In this document: in pieces, positions 35,011-45,870 of the stretch | Layout of the letters: each line of letters opens with the position of its first letter | Numbering within the stretch: position 1 is the first letter of the stretch | Assembly (NCBI GenBank): GCA_015698045.1 | Contig: BLAL01000229.1 | Coordinates: 1,462,001 to 1,526,000 of the forward strand | DNA from: Rhizophagus clarus | Lineage: Eukaryota > Glomeromycota > Glomeromycetes > Glomerales > Glomeraceae | Direction of reading: 5' to 3' | DNA: 64,000 nucleotides | The notes under the pieces: generated by a model | Told to the model about the DNA's origin: nothing | What the model saw: only the letters and a program-made list of their open reading frames with translations | Database searches by the model: none | Made by a program: the position numbers and the translations under genes

Positions 35011-35204
35011 AAATTTTATACAATATATACAATATTCAAAATAAAAAAAAAAGTTGTGTTTTTCCTGACCCGTCAGCGAAATTGCCAAGAAAAATTTTAT
35101 ATGAGCGAAAAATAAATAGGCGTAACCCGTGATACAAGATGAAGTTACTACATTCTATGCTAATACTCTATCCTATATATCTGACTTTCCGGTAAGATCG
35201 CCCG

Positions 35205-36409
35205 TTGACCTTATCCTTTTTATTTCTTTCGCATAGGTTTGCATCAGCAACCAAGTACAAACACAATATTGTGAGCTTCATTTCCATTGATTGGAATGGA
35301 CTTGAAACGGGCCTCCAGTTCGGTTATAAGATTTCTAAGTATTGCCTGGGAGGAATATCTTTCAGATCTTTATACTCGCAAGTAAAAGGTGGGTATACTG
35401 ATAATGAAGGATCATCTGATTCGCAAAGTCGTGCATGATGGGGAAGGGATTCTTCATTCCGAGATGTTGCAACCGCTCGTATCGACAAGTTCATTGTGGC
35501 CATTGAGACTCCCTCAAGAGCTTTTTCAGATTGGAGGTGTGCCGACCTTACGGGAGGTGAATACAGCGGAATCATTTCAAGTGATGGTGGTTAGTACAAT
35601 GCACAAGAGACGCTTGCTTGATATTTACAGTCCATTTGAAACTCTTCGTTCGTTTACTAACCGGGTATTATATTACAGCGTTCAATGTTATCGTGAGCCC
35701 GAAATTCCGACGAAGCCGTTACCCTCTCCGCCCCTCACTATCCTATACTATCTTATACACACCATAGAAACCATAGACAGACTGGATAAATGAAGCGACT
35801 TCCTCAAGTAATTCCCGTTCTCGGCTCGGCGGTTCGACTAGGACATCAATACATTCTTCGGGAAATATCTCGGAAAAGTATTTCGAAATTTTTCTTATTG
35901 CTAATAGTTCTCGAGTGAGAGATTCCGTAACTGACCGTCATGATCGCCCTATGAAAAAAAAATATACTTAAAACATACTTATGCACTTTTAAAATATACT
36001 TAAAATATACTTAATATACTTAAAATGTACTTAAAATTTTTAAAATGTACTTAAATTATACCTAAAATTGCAATTTTAAGTATATTTTAAGTGTAAATTT
36101 TTTGTACTTAAATTATACCTAAAATTGCAATTTTAAGTACATTTTAAAAATTTTAAGTGTATTTTAAGTACATTTTAAGCGTATTTTAAGATTTAAGTAT
36201 ATTTTTAGTATATTTTAGAGAAATTTTTTTTCATAGGGTCGCCAGAGATTTCCTTCTCCATAGCCTGAGTTCGTTAGTCTCTACACCATGAAAGGTTTTA
36301 TGTTTTTTCGCCTTTATAGCCTCTTTGAGGTCACCAATAAGATATTTCCATATATGTGGACAGGGAACGCGTTCGCGAGTGTATTTACTTTGGCAAGAAA
36401 GAGAGAAAA
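35205..36409 (-). pseudogene. Crinkler-type (CRN) gene relic with LFLAK motif
   Basis: From 36409 the minus strand reads SLFLAKVNTLANAFPVHI and, after a shift, YLIGDLKEAIKAKKHKTF, then NELRLWRRKSLA. Across an inserted element it resumes as DHDGQLRNLSLEN, LAIRKISKYFSE, FPEECIDVLVEPP and RERELLEEVASF. This is the ubiquitin-like N-terminal CRN domain (LFLAK, NAFPV, IGDLK..IK, LTLW-like, L.K.S.YF, IHVLV-like) of Crinkler proteins, described as host-directed effectors in oomycetes and also present in Glomeromycotina. The C-terminal part is unclear. A minus frame 35575-35324 (SPPVRSAHLQSEKALEG..., CEYKDLKDIP) and NLITELEARFKSIPIN after it may belong to it. Base composition is GC-richer than the neighbours. 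Stops, frameshifts and the insertion show it is dead. Confidence 0.7.
35947..36238. mobile_element. Fold-back MITE inserted in the CRN relic
   Basis: A 292-bp near-palindrome starts CCCTATGAAAAAAAAA and ends TTTTTTTTCATAGGG. It is filled with AAAATATACTTA in the left half and TAAGTATATTTT in the right half, with a CTAAAATTGCAATTTTAAG core present twice. TCG directly flanks both ends (35944-35946 and 36239-36241), consistent with a 3-bp target duplication. Its RNA would form a long hairpin. Confidence 0.85.
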
Positions 36410-37239
36410 TTACCGTTCCACAGACCTACGTTGTGTTACAATGTGATGAAATGAATTCTTCCATCACGTAACAAACCTCGAGCAATATCTGCAGCTGTAA
36501 AATTTCGAAAATATGAGCGTTGTTGAATAATCACGATAGAACACATCACATAATAATTTAAATTCTCTGACATAATTAAAAAATTATAAGTTTTTACATA
36601 TTCTACCATAAATATAATTTGTTAAAAAGTGGCGCAACACGTTAAAAAACTATTTATATTCATATATTGTACTTGTAAAGGAATTATTTTTAAAAGAAAA
36701 GAATTTTTTATCGAGTTCAACTAATTTTTTTATCAATAATAAACGATTTGAACCAGATTCACTGTAGTTCAGAATTTCATCATATTATATAGGGATAAGT
36801 AAAGTCGCGTTACGTGTTATCTTATTATTTATTTAGGTAGTGTGACTCATACCGAGATACCGAGTATATTTTATTTAGATCATACTGTACGTGGAAATTA
36901 AACGCAATATTATGACTTGTTATTCGTTAATGTTGACTCATATGATATAATAAGAAACAACTTATATTTTCGTTATTTTCTTCTAACTTATTTTTCGTTT
37001 TACTTATTTTTTTTTATTTCCGGTTGACTTTTTTTTTTTTATTCTCGTTAAACTTATTTTCGTTTACTTTTATTTTTTTGTTAGTTAACGAGTGGTTAGG
37101 ATAGGAAAAATACTACGAGTGGATATGAAAAATATCACAGGTGTATAGGAAGAATACTATAAGTGAACAGGAAAAAATATTACAAGCGTATAGGAAAAAT
37201 ATTACGAGTGGACAGAAATGATTTGTTGAGGAAATGTTA
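36410..37239. other. Intergenic, no gene seen
   Basis: AT-rich. At 37130-37215 a short tandem motif recurs (ATAGGAAAAATATTAC(A/G)AGTG, about 35-40 bp apart), apparently a minisatellite of 3-4 imperfect units. Confidence 0.5.
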
Positions 37240-37945
37240 TAGAGTAAGTCCTTCTTATTATTTACTGGCCATAAATCTCGACTGCACACCGCGAAAGCAA
37301 CGTGCGGGGGTTTATGAGGGCTGACCAAACGGCTTTAAAGGGTTGTGAATAGATGACTGGGGCCCATCGTACGAGAACCCTCCCCAAGGTATATATCTTC
37401 GAAAGTGGAACCATTTATGGTACCTGAGTATGAGTCATCAGGTTCAAATCCACCGTCTTGATTATATAGTAGTTGTCTGCCAAGCGCCCTGGAGCAATTG
37501 CGAAGGATCTGATGGTCATAATGGAGGGCATAGATGGTGGTGAAGAATATCATATATATTATTCCTGAGGTGTATATCTATCCCTAAGGTAGCTGGGTTA
37601 TGGTATACGACCACTTGTCCGAATGGTCACTGTTTACATATCATTTGGGTGTCCGTAGAGGACATAGATGGTGGTGAAAGATATCATATGTGGTCACTTC
37701 TGCCACTTGTTCGAATGGTCACCGTTTACATACCATTTGGGTGTCCACATTATGACCTGAAGTGAATAAGCCGGTATTTACTTATGTTTCATATTTTGTA
37801 GGTTAAACATTTTGAAATTGAAAAAAATTTAAACCGTAAGACTCTCAAGGTTGAATGTGAATTGTTTGCTGATCTGCGATCTATTTTATTACTATGATTT
37901 TTAGTTTTAAGCTTTAACAATGGTGAGTAGTAGTAGCAAGGGAAC
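37240..37945 (+). repeat. Dispersed repeat, copy 3
   Basis: Shares all 3'-part markers (CACACCGCGAAAGCAACGTG onward) with copies 1 and 4. Inside it, a ~100-bp module (GACATAGATGGTGGTGAA ... CACTTGTCCGAATGGTCAC ... CATTTGGGTGTCC) is present about two and a half times. After it come TTTTGTAGGTTAAA and, at 37915-37945, TTTAACAATGGTGAGTAGTAG, which recurs inverted at 39745-39760. The AATGGTGAGT could be a start codon followed by a donor. Confidence 0.8.
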
Positions 37946-38039
37946 TTTGTTTTTTTAATTATCTTAATTTAATACTTTCTTAATGTTTAAAAAAATTATT
38001 TAAAATGAAAATAATAGATTGATAAGTGGATATGATATA

Positions 38040-38660
38040 AAGTAAGTTTTTCTTACTATTTACTGGCCATAAATCTTGACTGCACACCGCGAAAGCAACG
38101 TGCGGGGGTTTATGAGGGCTGACCAAACGGCTTTAAAGGGTTGTGAATAGATGACTGGGGCCCATCGTACGAGAACCCTCCCCAAGGTATATATCTTCGA
38201 AAGTGGAACCATTTATGGTACCTGAGTATGAGTCATCAGGTTCAAATCCACCGTCTTGATTATATAGTAGTTGTCTTCCAAGAGCTCTGGAGCATTGTGA
38301 AGGATCTGACGGTTATAATGGAAAACATAGATGGTGGTGAAGAATATCGTATGTCATTCTTGAGGTGTATGTCTATTCCTAAGGTAGTTGGGTTATGGTG
38401 TACGACCACTTGTCCGAATGATCGCTGTTTACATATCATTTGGGTGTCCGTGGAGGACATAGATAGTGGTGAAGGATATCATATGTGGTCACTTCTGCCA
38501 CTTGTTCAAATGGTCACTGTTCAAATACCATTTGGGTGTTCACATTATAACCTGAAGTGAATGAACTGGTATTTATTTAGGTTTTATATTTTGTAGGTTA
38601 AAAAAACTGAAATTTGAAAATTTTAAACTTTTTTAAGACCAAGATGATTGAATATGAATT
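38040..38660 (+). repeat. Dispersed repeat, copy 4
   Basis: Tandem neighbour of copy 3 with a period of 797 bp between CACACCGCG words (37283 and 38080 region). It has the same internal module duplication. A 110-aa ORF (38228-38560) runs through it, but the frame is broken in the other copies, so coding is not supported. Confidence 0.8.
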
Positions 38661-39714
38661 GCTTGTTATTCGACAAAATCTGTCGATCTTAGTAATATTT
38701 TTCTGCGAACATCTCCAAGTCATCTCTTTGAATTCTGAATAAATAGATTATTCAGAATTCATTATTAGAATACAAAAAATTCATTAATGGATCAAAGAGT
38801 GAAGAAAAAATTAATATGAATTGTTTTTCATCCATATAAAGAAATTTACGACCTCATGTTAATTTTATCATATCTTTATCAATTTCGTGTTATAAACTGA
38901 AAGACAAAACGAATTCACATGCGCTATTTTTATGTTAAATTTAAACTGATATTTATCTATAAAGAATAAGATATTACTACCTTCTCCTTAAAAAAAATAT
39001 TTGTGACAATCCTTTTATTTTATCTTCAACTCATATACTGTTGTGCGTCATTGAATTTTTGCTTTTATTATTCTTATTCTTATTATTAGTTTTTCAATGA
39101 AACTTTGTAGATAAAATTGATTTATATAGAAGAAAAAAAAAATATATTGATTTCACTGGAAATTTCATGGACTTGAAGCTTGACTTTAACAGTTATTATG
39201 GACTTCATAATCGATAATATTATCTTGATACTATATTCGAAATCTAAGTTTTTAAGATAACAATTCTTATTCGTACATAATTCTCTGTAAGTTCAAAACT
39301 TGAGAATTGGCGAGTTCACCCCACATCTGTTGGTTGAATTTGCAAATTCTCCCTTTGTTGTAGTGATTCTTTTTCACTTTCATTCCAATTGATTCTTTAC
39401 ACATAAATTAAATTCGAATTTATAATAGTGAATTTATTTATACCTCAATTAAGGAAAAAAATATAATCTCAAAGCTATAAATAAATTCTATTTATAACGA
39501 AGCGATTTGATAATATGATTAAGCTTAAAATAATAATTAAGGATTGATTAATTTTCCTTGCTAGACTTGTAGAAACGTGTTCATAATAACCAAATCTTTA
39601 TTTATTCTGAAAAGCACCAATTTTATTATTGATTATCTATTATTATTTTCATGTAATTTAAAGATTAATTTTAAATAATTTTTTAAAAAATAATTCAAAA
39701 AAAGATGCTATTAC
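38661..39714. other. Intergenic, no gene seen
   Basis: AT-rich spacer between the direct and the inverted repeat copies. Nothing recognised. Confidence 0.5.
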
Positions 39715-40275
39715 TCGAAGTTCCCTCACTAGACTACTACTCACCGTTGTTAACATATAAGATTATCCTTCCCATGACAAAATTAAGAGCTTAAAACCAT
39801 TGCTATATATATATACCAACAGTTTGGTATATAATGTTTAACCAACCCATTCACGTTCAATCTCTTAAGAGTTAAATGTTTAAGGTCAACATTCTACAAA
39901 ATACAAAATCCAAGTAAATACCGGTACAAGAATTTTAGCAAGAAAATTAAAAAATGTGTAGTTTCATTCACTTCAGGTTATAATGTGGACCAAAATGGTA
40001 TGTAGACGGTGACCATCTGAACAAGTGGCAGAAGCAATCATAAATGATATCCTTCACCACTATCATGGACATCCTAAACAGTGATCATTCGGACAAGTGG
40101 TCATACACCATAACCCAACTACCTTGGGGATAAGTATACACCTCAAGAATGACATATATGATATTCTTCACCACCATCTATGTCATCCATTATGACCATC
40201 AGATCCTTCACAATGCTCCGGAGCTCAACTACTATATAATCAAGAAGGTGGATTTGAACCCGATGACTCATACTC
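39715..40275 (-). repeat. Dispersed repeat, copy 5 (inverted, truncated)
   Basis: The reverse complement carries ACCTGAGTATGAGTCATC, GGTTCAAATCCACC, ATTATATAGTAGTTG, CATAGATGGTGGTGAA, ACCACTTGTCCGAATG, CACATTATAACCTGAAGTG and the distal TGAGTAGTAG segment. It begins abruptly at ACCTGAG; the GC-rich 5' block is missing, so it is a 5'-truncated copy. Confidence 0.75.
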
Positions 40276-40727
40276 AGGTTCTCTTCAAGGAAATAGTATC
40301 TCTGGTATTGGATAGGCCTTTTCAGAAAAGGAGAAGGGGTTGAGAAAGTATTATTCATACAGGTATTTTTTTGCTGATTACAAATATAGCGAGGCTTGCT
40401 AAGCCCAGTATTTACATTACTTTGCACCTTATGCTTTTGCCTAATACATCGAATCCTATTTGATACATTTTCCAACCACATCTCATATCGACGGATTGTC
40501 TTCTTTGTGAAATAGCAAGGCGGATTATTTTTCAGCTTCATGCTTCCTAATTTGGAATAGACGAGTTGATTGCAGGAATAGCATATTCCTATATTTACGT
40601 CAAACCAAATATCACATGTATATAAATATGTTAGTTTTCTGGCGATAAGATATCTCTTATTAGAATCAGTCAAAAGATGATTTTTTCTATAAACCATTAA
40701 TGTGTCCCAGATTCTCTTCTTCCACAT
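40143..40727 (-). CDS. Unrecognised ORF fused at its 3' end to repeat copy 5
   Basis: A 194-aa frame. The first ~150 residues (40727-40277) are unique: basic, with Cys pairs (CDIW, ICYSCNQL, PPCYF, IRCIRQK, RYICNQQ) that might bind a metal. The last ~45 residues (MSHRVQIH...DIDGGEEYH) are translated repeat. Because the repeat is non-coding elsewhere, the junction near 40276 marks an insertion that replaced the true C-terminus, or the whole frame is chance. No family is recognised. Confidence 0.35.
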   Translation of the reverse strand: MWKKRIWDTLMVYRKNHLLTDSNKRYLIARKLTYLYTCDIWFDVNIGICYSCNQLVYSKLGSMKLKNNPPCYFTKKTIRRYEMWLENVSNRIRCIRQKHKVQSNVNTGLSKPRYICNQQKNTCMNNTFSTPSPFLKRPIQYQRYYFLEENLSMSHRVQIHLLDYIVVELRSIVKDLMVIMDDIDGGEEYHICHS

Positions 40728-41236
40728 AGATCGTAGTTAACATACGAATCAGTTTCACTTAAATACATATAGTGATCAGAATACACAATAATATTTAAGC
40801 AATTCTTTATCAAGTTATACTACAGAATATCATGATTCAAATTTATATGAATACGAATTTGAGCATAAATAGAAATGTAGGCTTAAATTTTCGATGTACA
40901 GTATATTAGTATAGCGCATTCATAAAAAATAAAAAATCACGTACAAAATTAGCAAATCACCCCTGATTTACAACCCAGTATAAGCGAACTTATTAATTTT
41001 TTATAATATGATATGCATACACAAATAAAGCTCAATGCGAGCGAATACTTAATTATTGCATGTCCATTTGGCATGCAGTTTAAAATAAGTTCAATAAATT
41101 GAAATTGAAAAATAAGTGGTAAAAAACCTAGCCTAGTTTAAACAAACAAGGTTTTGATAACTGCTCAAAAAAGATGATTAACAGTACAAGTAAAACTTAC
41201 AGATAAATTGGATCCGTATTTTTAATCAGGAATAGT

Positions 41237-41446
41237 TTATATCTCTCGGTTTGGATGGTTGGTGACCGAGTCTTCTTGAATTTTGTCAAGCACTTTATTC
41301 TCTTCTTCCCTTCTAACTGCTTCTCTTGCTGCTTCAGCTGCTTCTTCAGCGGCTTTTCTAGCACGCTCTCTTGCTTCTTCTTTCGCCCTTTCCTCTTCCC
41401 TTTTTGCCGCTTCTAAATTTTCTTTTGTAATTCCGCTTGATATAAT
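41237..41446 (-). CDS. Ala/Glu/Arg coiled-coil exon
   Basis: A frame without ATG reads SGITKENLEAAKREEERAKE, then ARERARKAAEEAAEAARE, RREEENKVLDKIQEDS, and ends NHPNREI and stop. It is a single long charged helix, strongly biased to A/E/R/K, and its GC is higher than the surroundings. An AG just before it could be a splice acceptor (ATATCAAG), making it a terminal exon of a coiled-coil protein. Upstream exons are not found. It could also be a relic of a longer gene. Confidence 0.45.
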   Translation of the reverse strand: MISSGITKENLEAAKREEERAKEEARERARKAAEEAAEAAREAVRREEENKVLDKIQEDSVTNHPNREI

Positions 41447-41692
41447 AATTTAATAATATTATTCTAATAATATTATGATCATGAAAAGTGGGAAGGAGGG
41501 GATATATATTTTACAATTTACATCTTGATAATCTTGTTATCTTGATGATTGTTTCATCTAGATGTTATATTGATATACTAATTTGGATAATATATAGGCA
41601 TTGATATTACATCATTTCCGTATGCATTTTAGGCATAGTAGATTACATTTACGAATTATTATGCATAAAAAAATACGCATATATGTTAAAAA

Positions 41693-41830
41693 AAAATTCG
41701 AAGTAAAGCTTTTTATTATTTTTTTTCGTTAATACATGAGAAAGGGCCGGCCAGCTAAGTAAAAAATGAAACTAACAAAGATATTGGAGTAGATCACGTT
41801 TAAAGGGGGTAATAAAGCACGAAATGAAAT
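41693..41830 (+). repeat. Short dispersed repeat shared with 22770-22865
   Basis: Shares ATTCGAAGTAAA, then AAAAATGAA and TTGGAGTAGATCACGTTTAAA. It lies just before the zinc-ribbon relic. 22.77 kb has a matching block but no such relic. A GGGCCGGCCAGC word here is partly echoed at 31081 (CAGCCGGCC). Confidence 0.55.
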
Positions 41831-41874
41831 AATTGAAATTTAGTATAAATTATTAATGGCAAAATTAACTTTGT

Positions 41875-42144
41875 CTGATGCCAATGCTTTGGAAATGTGC
41901 TAAGGATCATTTATGGTCTGCAAGAATTACCAGTGTAAAGAACGAAAAAACGTGATGCCCGTGGTGTGCAGTTGAAAATCATCGTACTCGAACAATTGAA
42001 TATATGAGAAAGTTTGCAGAAAAAAAAGCCTTGCAGCTGAGTATGTTAATAGACAGGATCCTCTTGAATGGTAAAGAAGGCCATAAATGGAAGGTTTCAG
42101 CAAAGGATATTCTTAAGGGACTTGGTGTCGAAGGTGTACAGTAG
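41875..42144 (+). pseudogene. Treble-clef zinc-ribbon protein fragment
   Basis: Reads MLWKCAKDHLWSARITSVKN, a stop within what should be a Trp-Cys, then CPWCAVENHRTRTIEYMRKF, EKKALQLS and GHKWKVSAKDIL. The repeating pattern W.C...H.W ... CPxC is that of the treble-clef/zinc-ribbon (PF14311-like) repeats found in many copies in Rhizophagus. The domain is often linked to nuclease-like proteins in other taxa. Here only about one and a half repeats remain, with an in-frame TGA. No N- or C-terminal partner domain is visible. Confidence 0.6.
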
Positions 42145-43304
42145 TACATCGCGATTACAATAAAAGGAACGATATATTTACTATGCAGGGAATGCAAAAT
42201 CGTGACAGGTAACATTCAGTATAATATATGAATTAAATTATTTATCACTAGTTTATAGATAATAATTCAATTTGATAATTTTCAAAGTTTTATCGATTAT
42301 CTTAACAAGCAGAGTTTGTTGCTTAAAAAGGGACCGGGAAACATTTCAATTAAGGACATAAAATTAATCAAATAAACTCTTCATTTGTTTGATTGCTTTT
42401 CCATATAATACTAACCGTGAGGTGCTGCTTTACCATTATATTCAACCCCGAATCTGAAAAACATACAAACTTGAATTTCGTAAATGAAGAAAAAAATGTT
42501 GTTAACGTAAAAATTTGAATGTGACGCGTCAACTATTCTGAAATAGAAAATCATATTGGATTAAATTTTCTGTTCAATTAACCGACAATCATATTAAATC
42601 AAGTTATAATAGAATAACTAGTCACTTTTAAAGTGTATTCTGTAAAATAGCCTTTTCTTTATTGCATAATTTTTTTTTTTTATTTGTAATCCAATTTCAA
42701 CCCTTAAAAGTTGCATGCTTGCTTTACAACTACAACTTATTTTATATTATCTGATTAAGAATTTTGGCTAAAAATGCTAGTGATTATGGTAAATCGGTTA
42801 TAATTATAAAACTATTGATGATTTTGTTTAAGAGGACTCGAAAAAAATAATATGGAATGTTTTCTTACGGATAAATTTGTTTTTTAATCAAAGTTCCTTT
42901 GATGTTATAGAGCGATTGAAAAGGACACCAATAAGGTAATTTAGCAAAATTTCTGTGTATAGTTGCCAACTTTATTAACCAATGAAATCTCACATTCTAA
43001 TATTCGATTTTCAATTTTGGACGCATTTGAATGTTTCTTTTAATATTACTATCAATTTACTTTTTCAATTTTTCTTCAGGTGATTGATTTATTAAAATGG
43101 ACTTGGAATAGGTTATGTTATATCACAATCGGTAATTTCATAGTTCCCCAAGATTAATCAAATATTTTCAAATCTATTTATTGCATTAGTCATTTCTATC
43201 AAGAAATTGTATATCGTTATAAAATTATTATTATATTATCAATACTAAAACTATGTTATCACAATCGGAATCAAAGGCCAACGAATGATATTTCATATTC
43301 ATCA
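42145..43304. other. Intergenic, no gene seen
   Basis: AT-rich. A T-run near 42669-42680. No supported feature. Confidence 0.45.
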
Positions 43305-43733
43305 TCATTTTTGTTGAGAATATGGAATTGAAGTAAAATTTCTACAATTTCTAATTCTCAACACCTTTAATACTGTAAAATCACCTATCCAATTCTTGAT
43401 GTCAAAATGACAAAAAATATCCAAAATTCGGGTGCTTATTTCATTAGTCTTTTCAATGAAGTATCCTTTGTTAAATAAAGTACAGCCAATTAATAACAAT
43501 TTGTGAAGCAGTGAAAATTCTTCATCCTTGTTGGCCCGAAAAGTTAAGATTGATGTCGCAAACGTGACACGCGAAGCAGAGAACCTTTCGTAATAACGGA
43601 TATTATCCGTTGTAATTATGCCTTCATTCAAGAGATATATCACATTCTCATCAGTCGACAGTGAATGGCCCTTTGCAGATGGATTTAGCATCACCTCAAG
43701 ATCCTTGGTTGATTGAAGTCCATAGGCATTCCC
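43305..43733 (-). CDS. Hypothetical protein segment
   Basis: Open frame of ~143 codons from about 43733 (GNAYGLQSTKDLEVM) to the stop at 43305; the first ATG lies at 43694. It contains NVIYLLNEGIITTDNIRYYERF, then FSLLHKLLLIGCTLFNKGYF and LKVLRIRNCRNFTSIP. The composition and Leu spacing suggest helices, with a hint of an LRR-like end (LKVLRIRNC). No known family is recognised. It is GC-richer than its flanks and may be an exon of a larger or broken gene. Confidence 0.4.
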   Translation of the reverse strand, partial: GNAYGLQSTKDLEVMLNPSAKGHSLSTDENVIYLLNEGIITTDNIRYYERFSASRVTFATSILTFRANKDEEFSLLHKLLLIGCTLFNKGYFIEKTNEISTRILDIFCHFDIKNWIGDFTVLKVLRIRNCRNFTSIPYSQQK

Positions 43734-44204
43734 TTCTTATCAGCAGATTAATGGGATTCTTCTTTTAGAGTCTCACAGAGGATCCAATCTTATATGCTAA
43801 GATATATTTTACCAATATCTTTCCAGAACGAAAAGTTCCATTTTATCAAAACTATTTTATTTTCTCAATACGTACAATACGTACATTAAAGACACTTTTA
43901 ATCATAAAACCCACATAAGACACTTAGCACTTTAATTTTTATCAAATGAAATAAAATATATTCACGTATTTTGCTTACGCTACTAAAATAATAATAAATC
44001 TTCTTTGATAAAAAATATTTTATCTTTATTAGACCCTAACAGCTAATATTTATCAAATTATATTGGCTTTCGTTTTCGAAAACCTAAAAACCTAAAAAAT
44101 ACAAATCTTTCTAAAAATTCTAAAATCTAAACTATAAACTAAAACTAAAGACTATTATAATCTTTCAAAAAATAAAAATAGTAACTAAACTGATAAACAT
44201 AACC

Positions 44205-44790
44205 TAATATTTTCCAATACTCCTCTTCACACTGCATCTCATATAATGATTATATCTTTTCTTACTGTCACTAGGTACTATTACGTTACATTTTTTACAT
44301 TTATAACTTATACTTACTTGATCATCTTCCTTAATTCCCTCAAACAATTCTATTATTTCTTCCGGTAATTCATTTTTCCTTTGAACTTTGATTTTTCCGA
44401 TTTAACACTTATGTTGTCATTTTCTTCATTTCCTCTTCATACTTTCGTAATCGTATTATCATAAAAGTATCTTCTCGTACTCCCCTTATTTCTTCAATCA
44501 AACTTTTTAATCCTTTTCTCATCTTTAAATTATGTTCCTCGGTAACATTAATCATTTTTCAAACCTATTATTTATTGCATTAACTATCCTTTTTTCATAC
44601 TTTTCATATACAAATTGATCATATGTTGTCGTAACTGTAACTATTGTTTGTTGATTTTCTACATTTCTCTCGATACCAATTTCTTCATTATTATTGCTAA
44701 CTTGTTCATCTCCATCTTTAATTTGTTGTCCTATAACGTTATACAATTGTATAAAGTTTCTCCATTTTTCTTTTTATTAATTTTATTTAC
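44205..44790 (-). pseudogene. Coiled-coil/zinc-finger gene with frame breaks
   Basis: Three consecutive minus-strand frames follow one another almost without gap. The first is WRNFIQLYNVIGQQIKDGDE to NAINNRFEK (44779-44552). The second is MINVTEEHNLKMRKGLKSLI to EEEMKKMTT (44555-44418). The third, from about 44403, is KVQRKNELPEEIIELFEGI, then YKCKKCNVIV, RYNHYMRCSVK and a stop near 44208. The last piece has C-x2-C ... H-x3-C spacing like a small zinc finger. The first two overlap by a few bases. I do not recognise the family. Either a decayed gene or a real one with indel errors. Confidence 0.4.
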
Positions 44791-44838
44791 ATAAACGTTA
44801 TTAAAAGCGTCATCTTATTAAACTCCAACTTGTCAATG

Positions 44839-45069
44839 TAGACGCAGATAGAAAAGAAAGGCATCTTGATGATAAATTACCAGCGTCAGGGAAATATGCG
44901 CATTACATTCGAGATTTGAGACCGTATAGCATTTATCGCCCTGGTCCAGTCTAACCGATATTGCGACAAGAACAGAATAGATCTTACTCTTCTCGATGGT
45001 ATGTAGTACGTGATGGTGTACTTGAAGACGATATCTTAACCTCAAAGATAAAAATGCTTGAAAAATAGT
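44839..45069 (+). pseudogene. Unrecognised coding relic
   Basis: One frame with a single TAA reads RKERHLDDKLPASGKYAHYI, RDLRPYSIYRPGPV, stop, PILRQEQNRSYSSRWYVVRD and ILTSKIKMLEK. It is much more protein-like and GC-rich than its surroundings. No family is recognised. Confidence 0.4.
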
Positions 45070-45119
45070 ATTAAAGAGAATCTTTCTACTGCTTCTCTAC
45101 TATCTCCACTATCTTTTCA

Positions 45120-45870
45120 CTAACTCATTTTCAAAAGCATTTCCTCAAAAAGATACGAACCAATCTTCCAAGATTTAAAAATAGTGTCTATTCCGACGCA
45201 TAATACAGTACAATCTTTGATCATTGCTGCGAGCGACAATAGCGATTACTTGACAAATCCGAATGAGACCTATTGCGGCGTTGTTCTTGAAAAAAATGCT
45301 TCAGGTGGTTGATATTAAGCATGAACGGTACAAAATCATTGATCAATTTGGGAGAAATACAAAGAACTGCTGATCGATTTGAAAACCTAAGTATTCAATT
45401 AAAAACGTTGGGTAATTTGGAAAGGGTTTATATATTATTTACAGTAAAAACACGAGAGGTATTCCATATCTTACTTTGATGAAGAACGCGTGGTCAGACT
45501 ATTGGACTTAATTGTCATAATTTGCGTCGAGACAAAAAGCCAATTACCAAAGTCCAAATAGGTATCCGGTGTAGCTTCGATCTCCTATCAAAATCAAATG
45601 AAAAAAATTTCGGTATATCAATATTCCGCTCAATATAATTTGAAAAAATTGTGTTTTATTAGATATCCAACTTAGTATTTTTCTACTCCTCGGTATTTAC
45701 TTGGAACGATGGAACATGTTCTATTCCAAATTTTGCCAATAAATGAAAAATTTTTATATCATAATCTGAGAATTAGGCTATTCTGGGAGCCTCACCGCAC
45801 CGTTGGTGAGGAAGACTTGGATTCAGATTTTCAATGCAATTACACATGCTTTCTGTGATCTTTGCAATTT
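45120..45870 (+). pseudogene. Further unrecognised coding scraps
   Basis: Plus-strand pieces in shifting frames: RYEPIFQDLKIVSIPTHNTV, AASDNSDYLTNPNETYCGVV, SYFDEERVVRLLDLIVI and GVASISYQNQMKKI. They follow the relic at 44839-45069 and may be parts of the same dead gene. Function unknown. Confidence 0.3.

Noticed and set aside
35389-35793. Plus-strand 134-aa ORF in GC-richer DNA
   Set aside because: The minus strand carries the Crinkler-type domain that ends within it (VEPP...EEVASF), so the minus strand is the coding one.
38230-38300. Possible tRNA or tRNA-derived SINE: GGTTCAAATCC resembles a Pol III B box
   Set aside because: The T-arm would pair at only two positions and no A box lies at the right distance, so a tRNA is not supported; Pol III origin is left open in the repeat finding.
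38228-38560. 110-aa ORF
   Set aside because: Lies wholly within a dispersed repeat whose other copies do not keep the frame.
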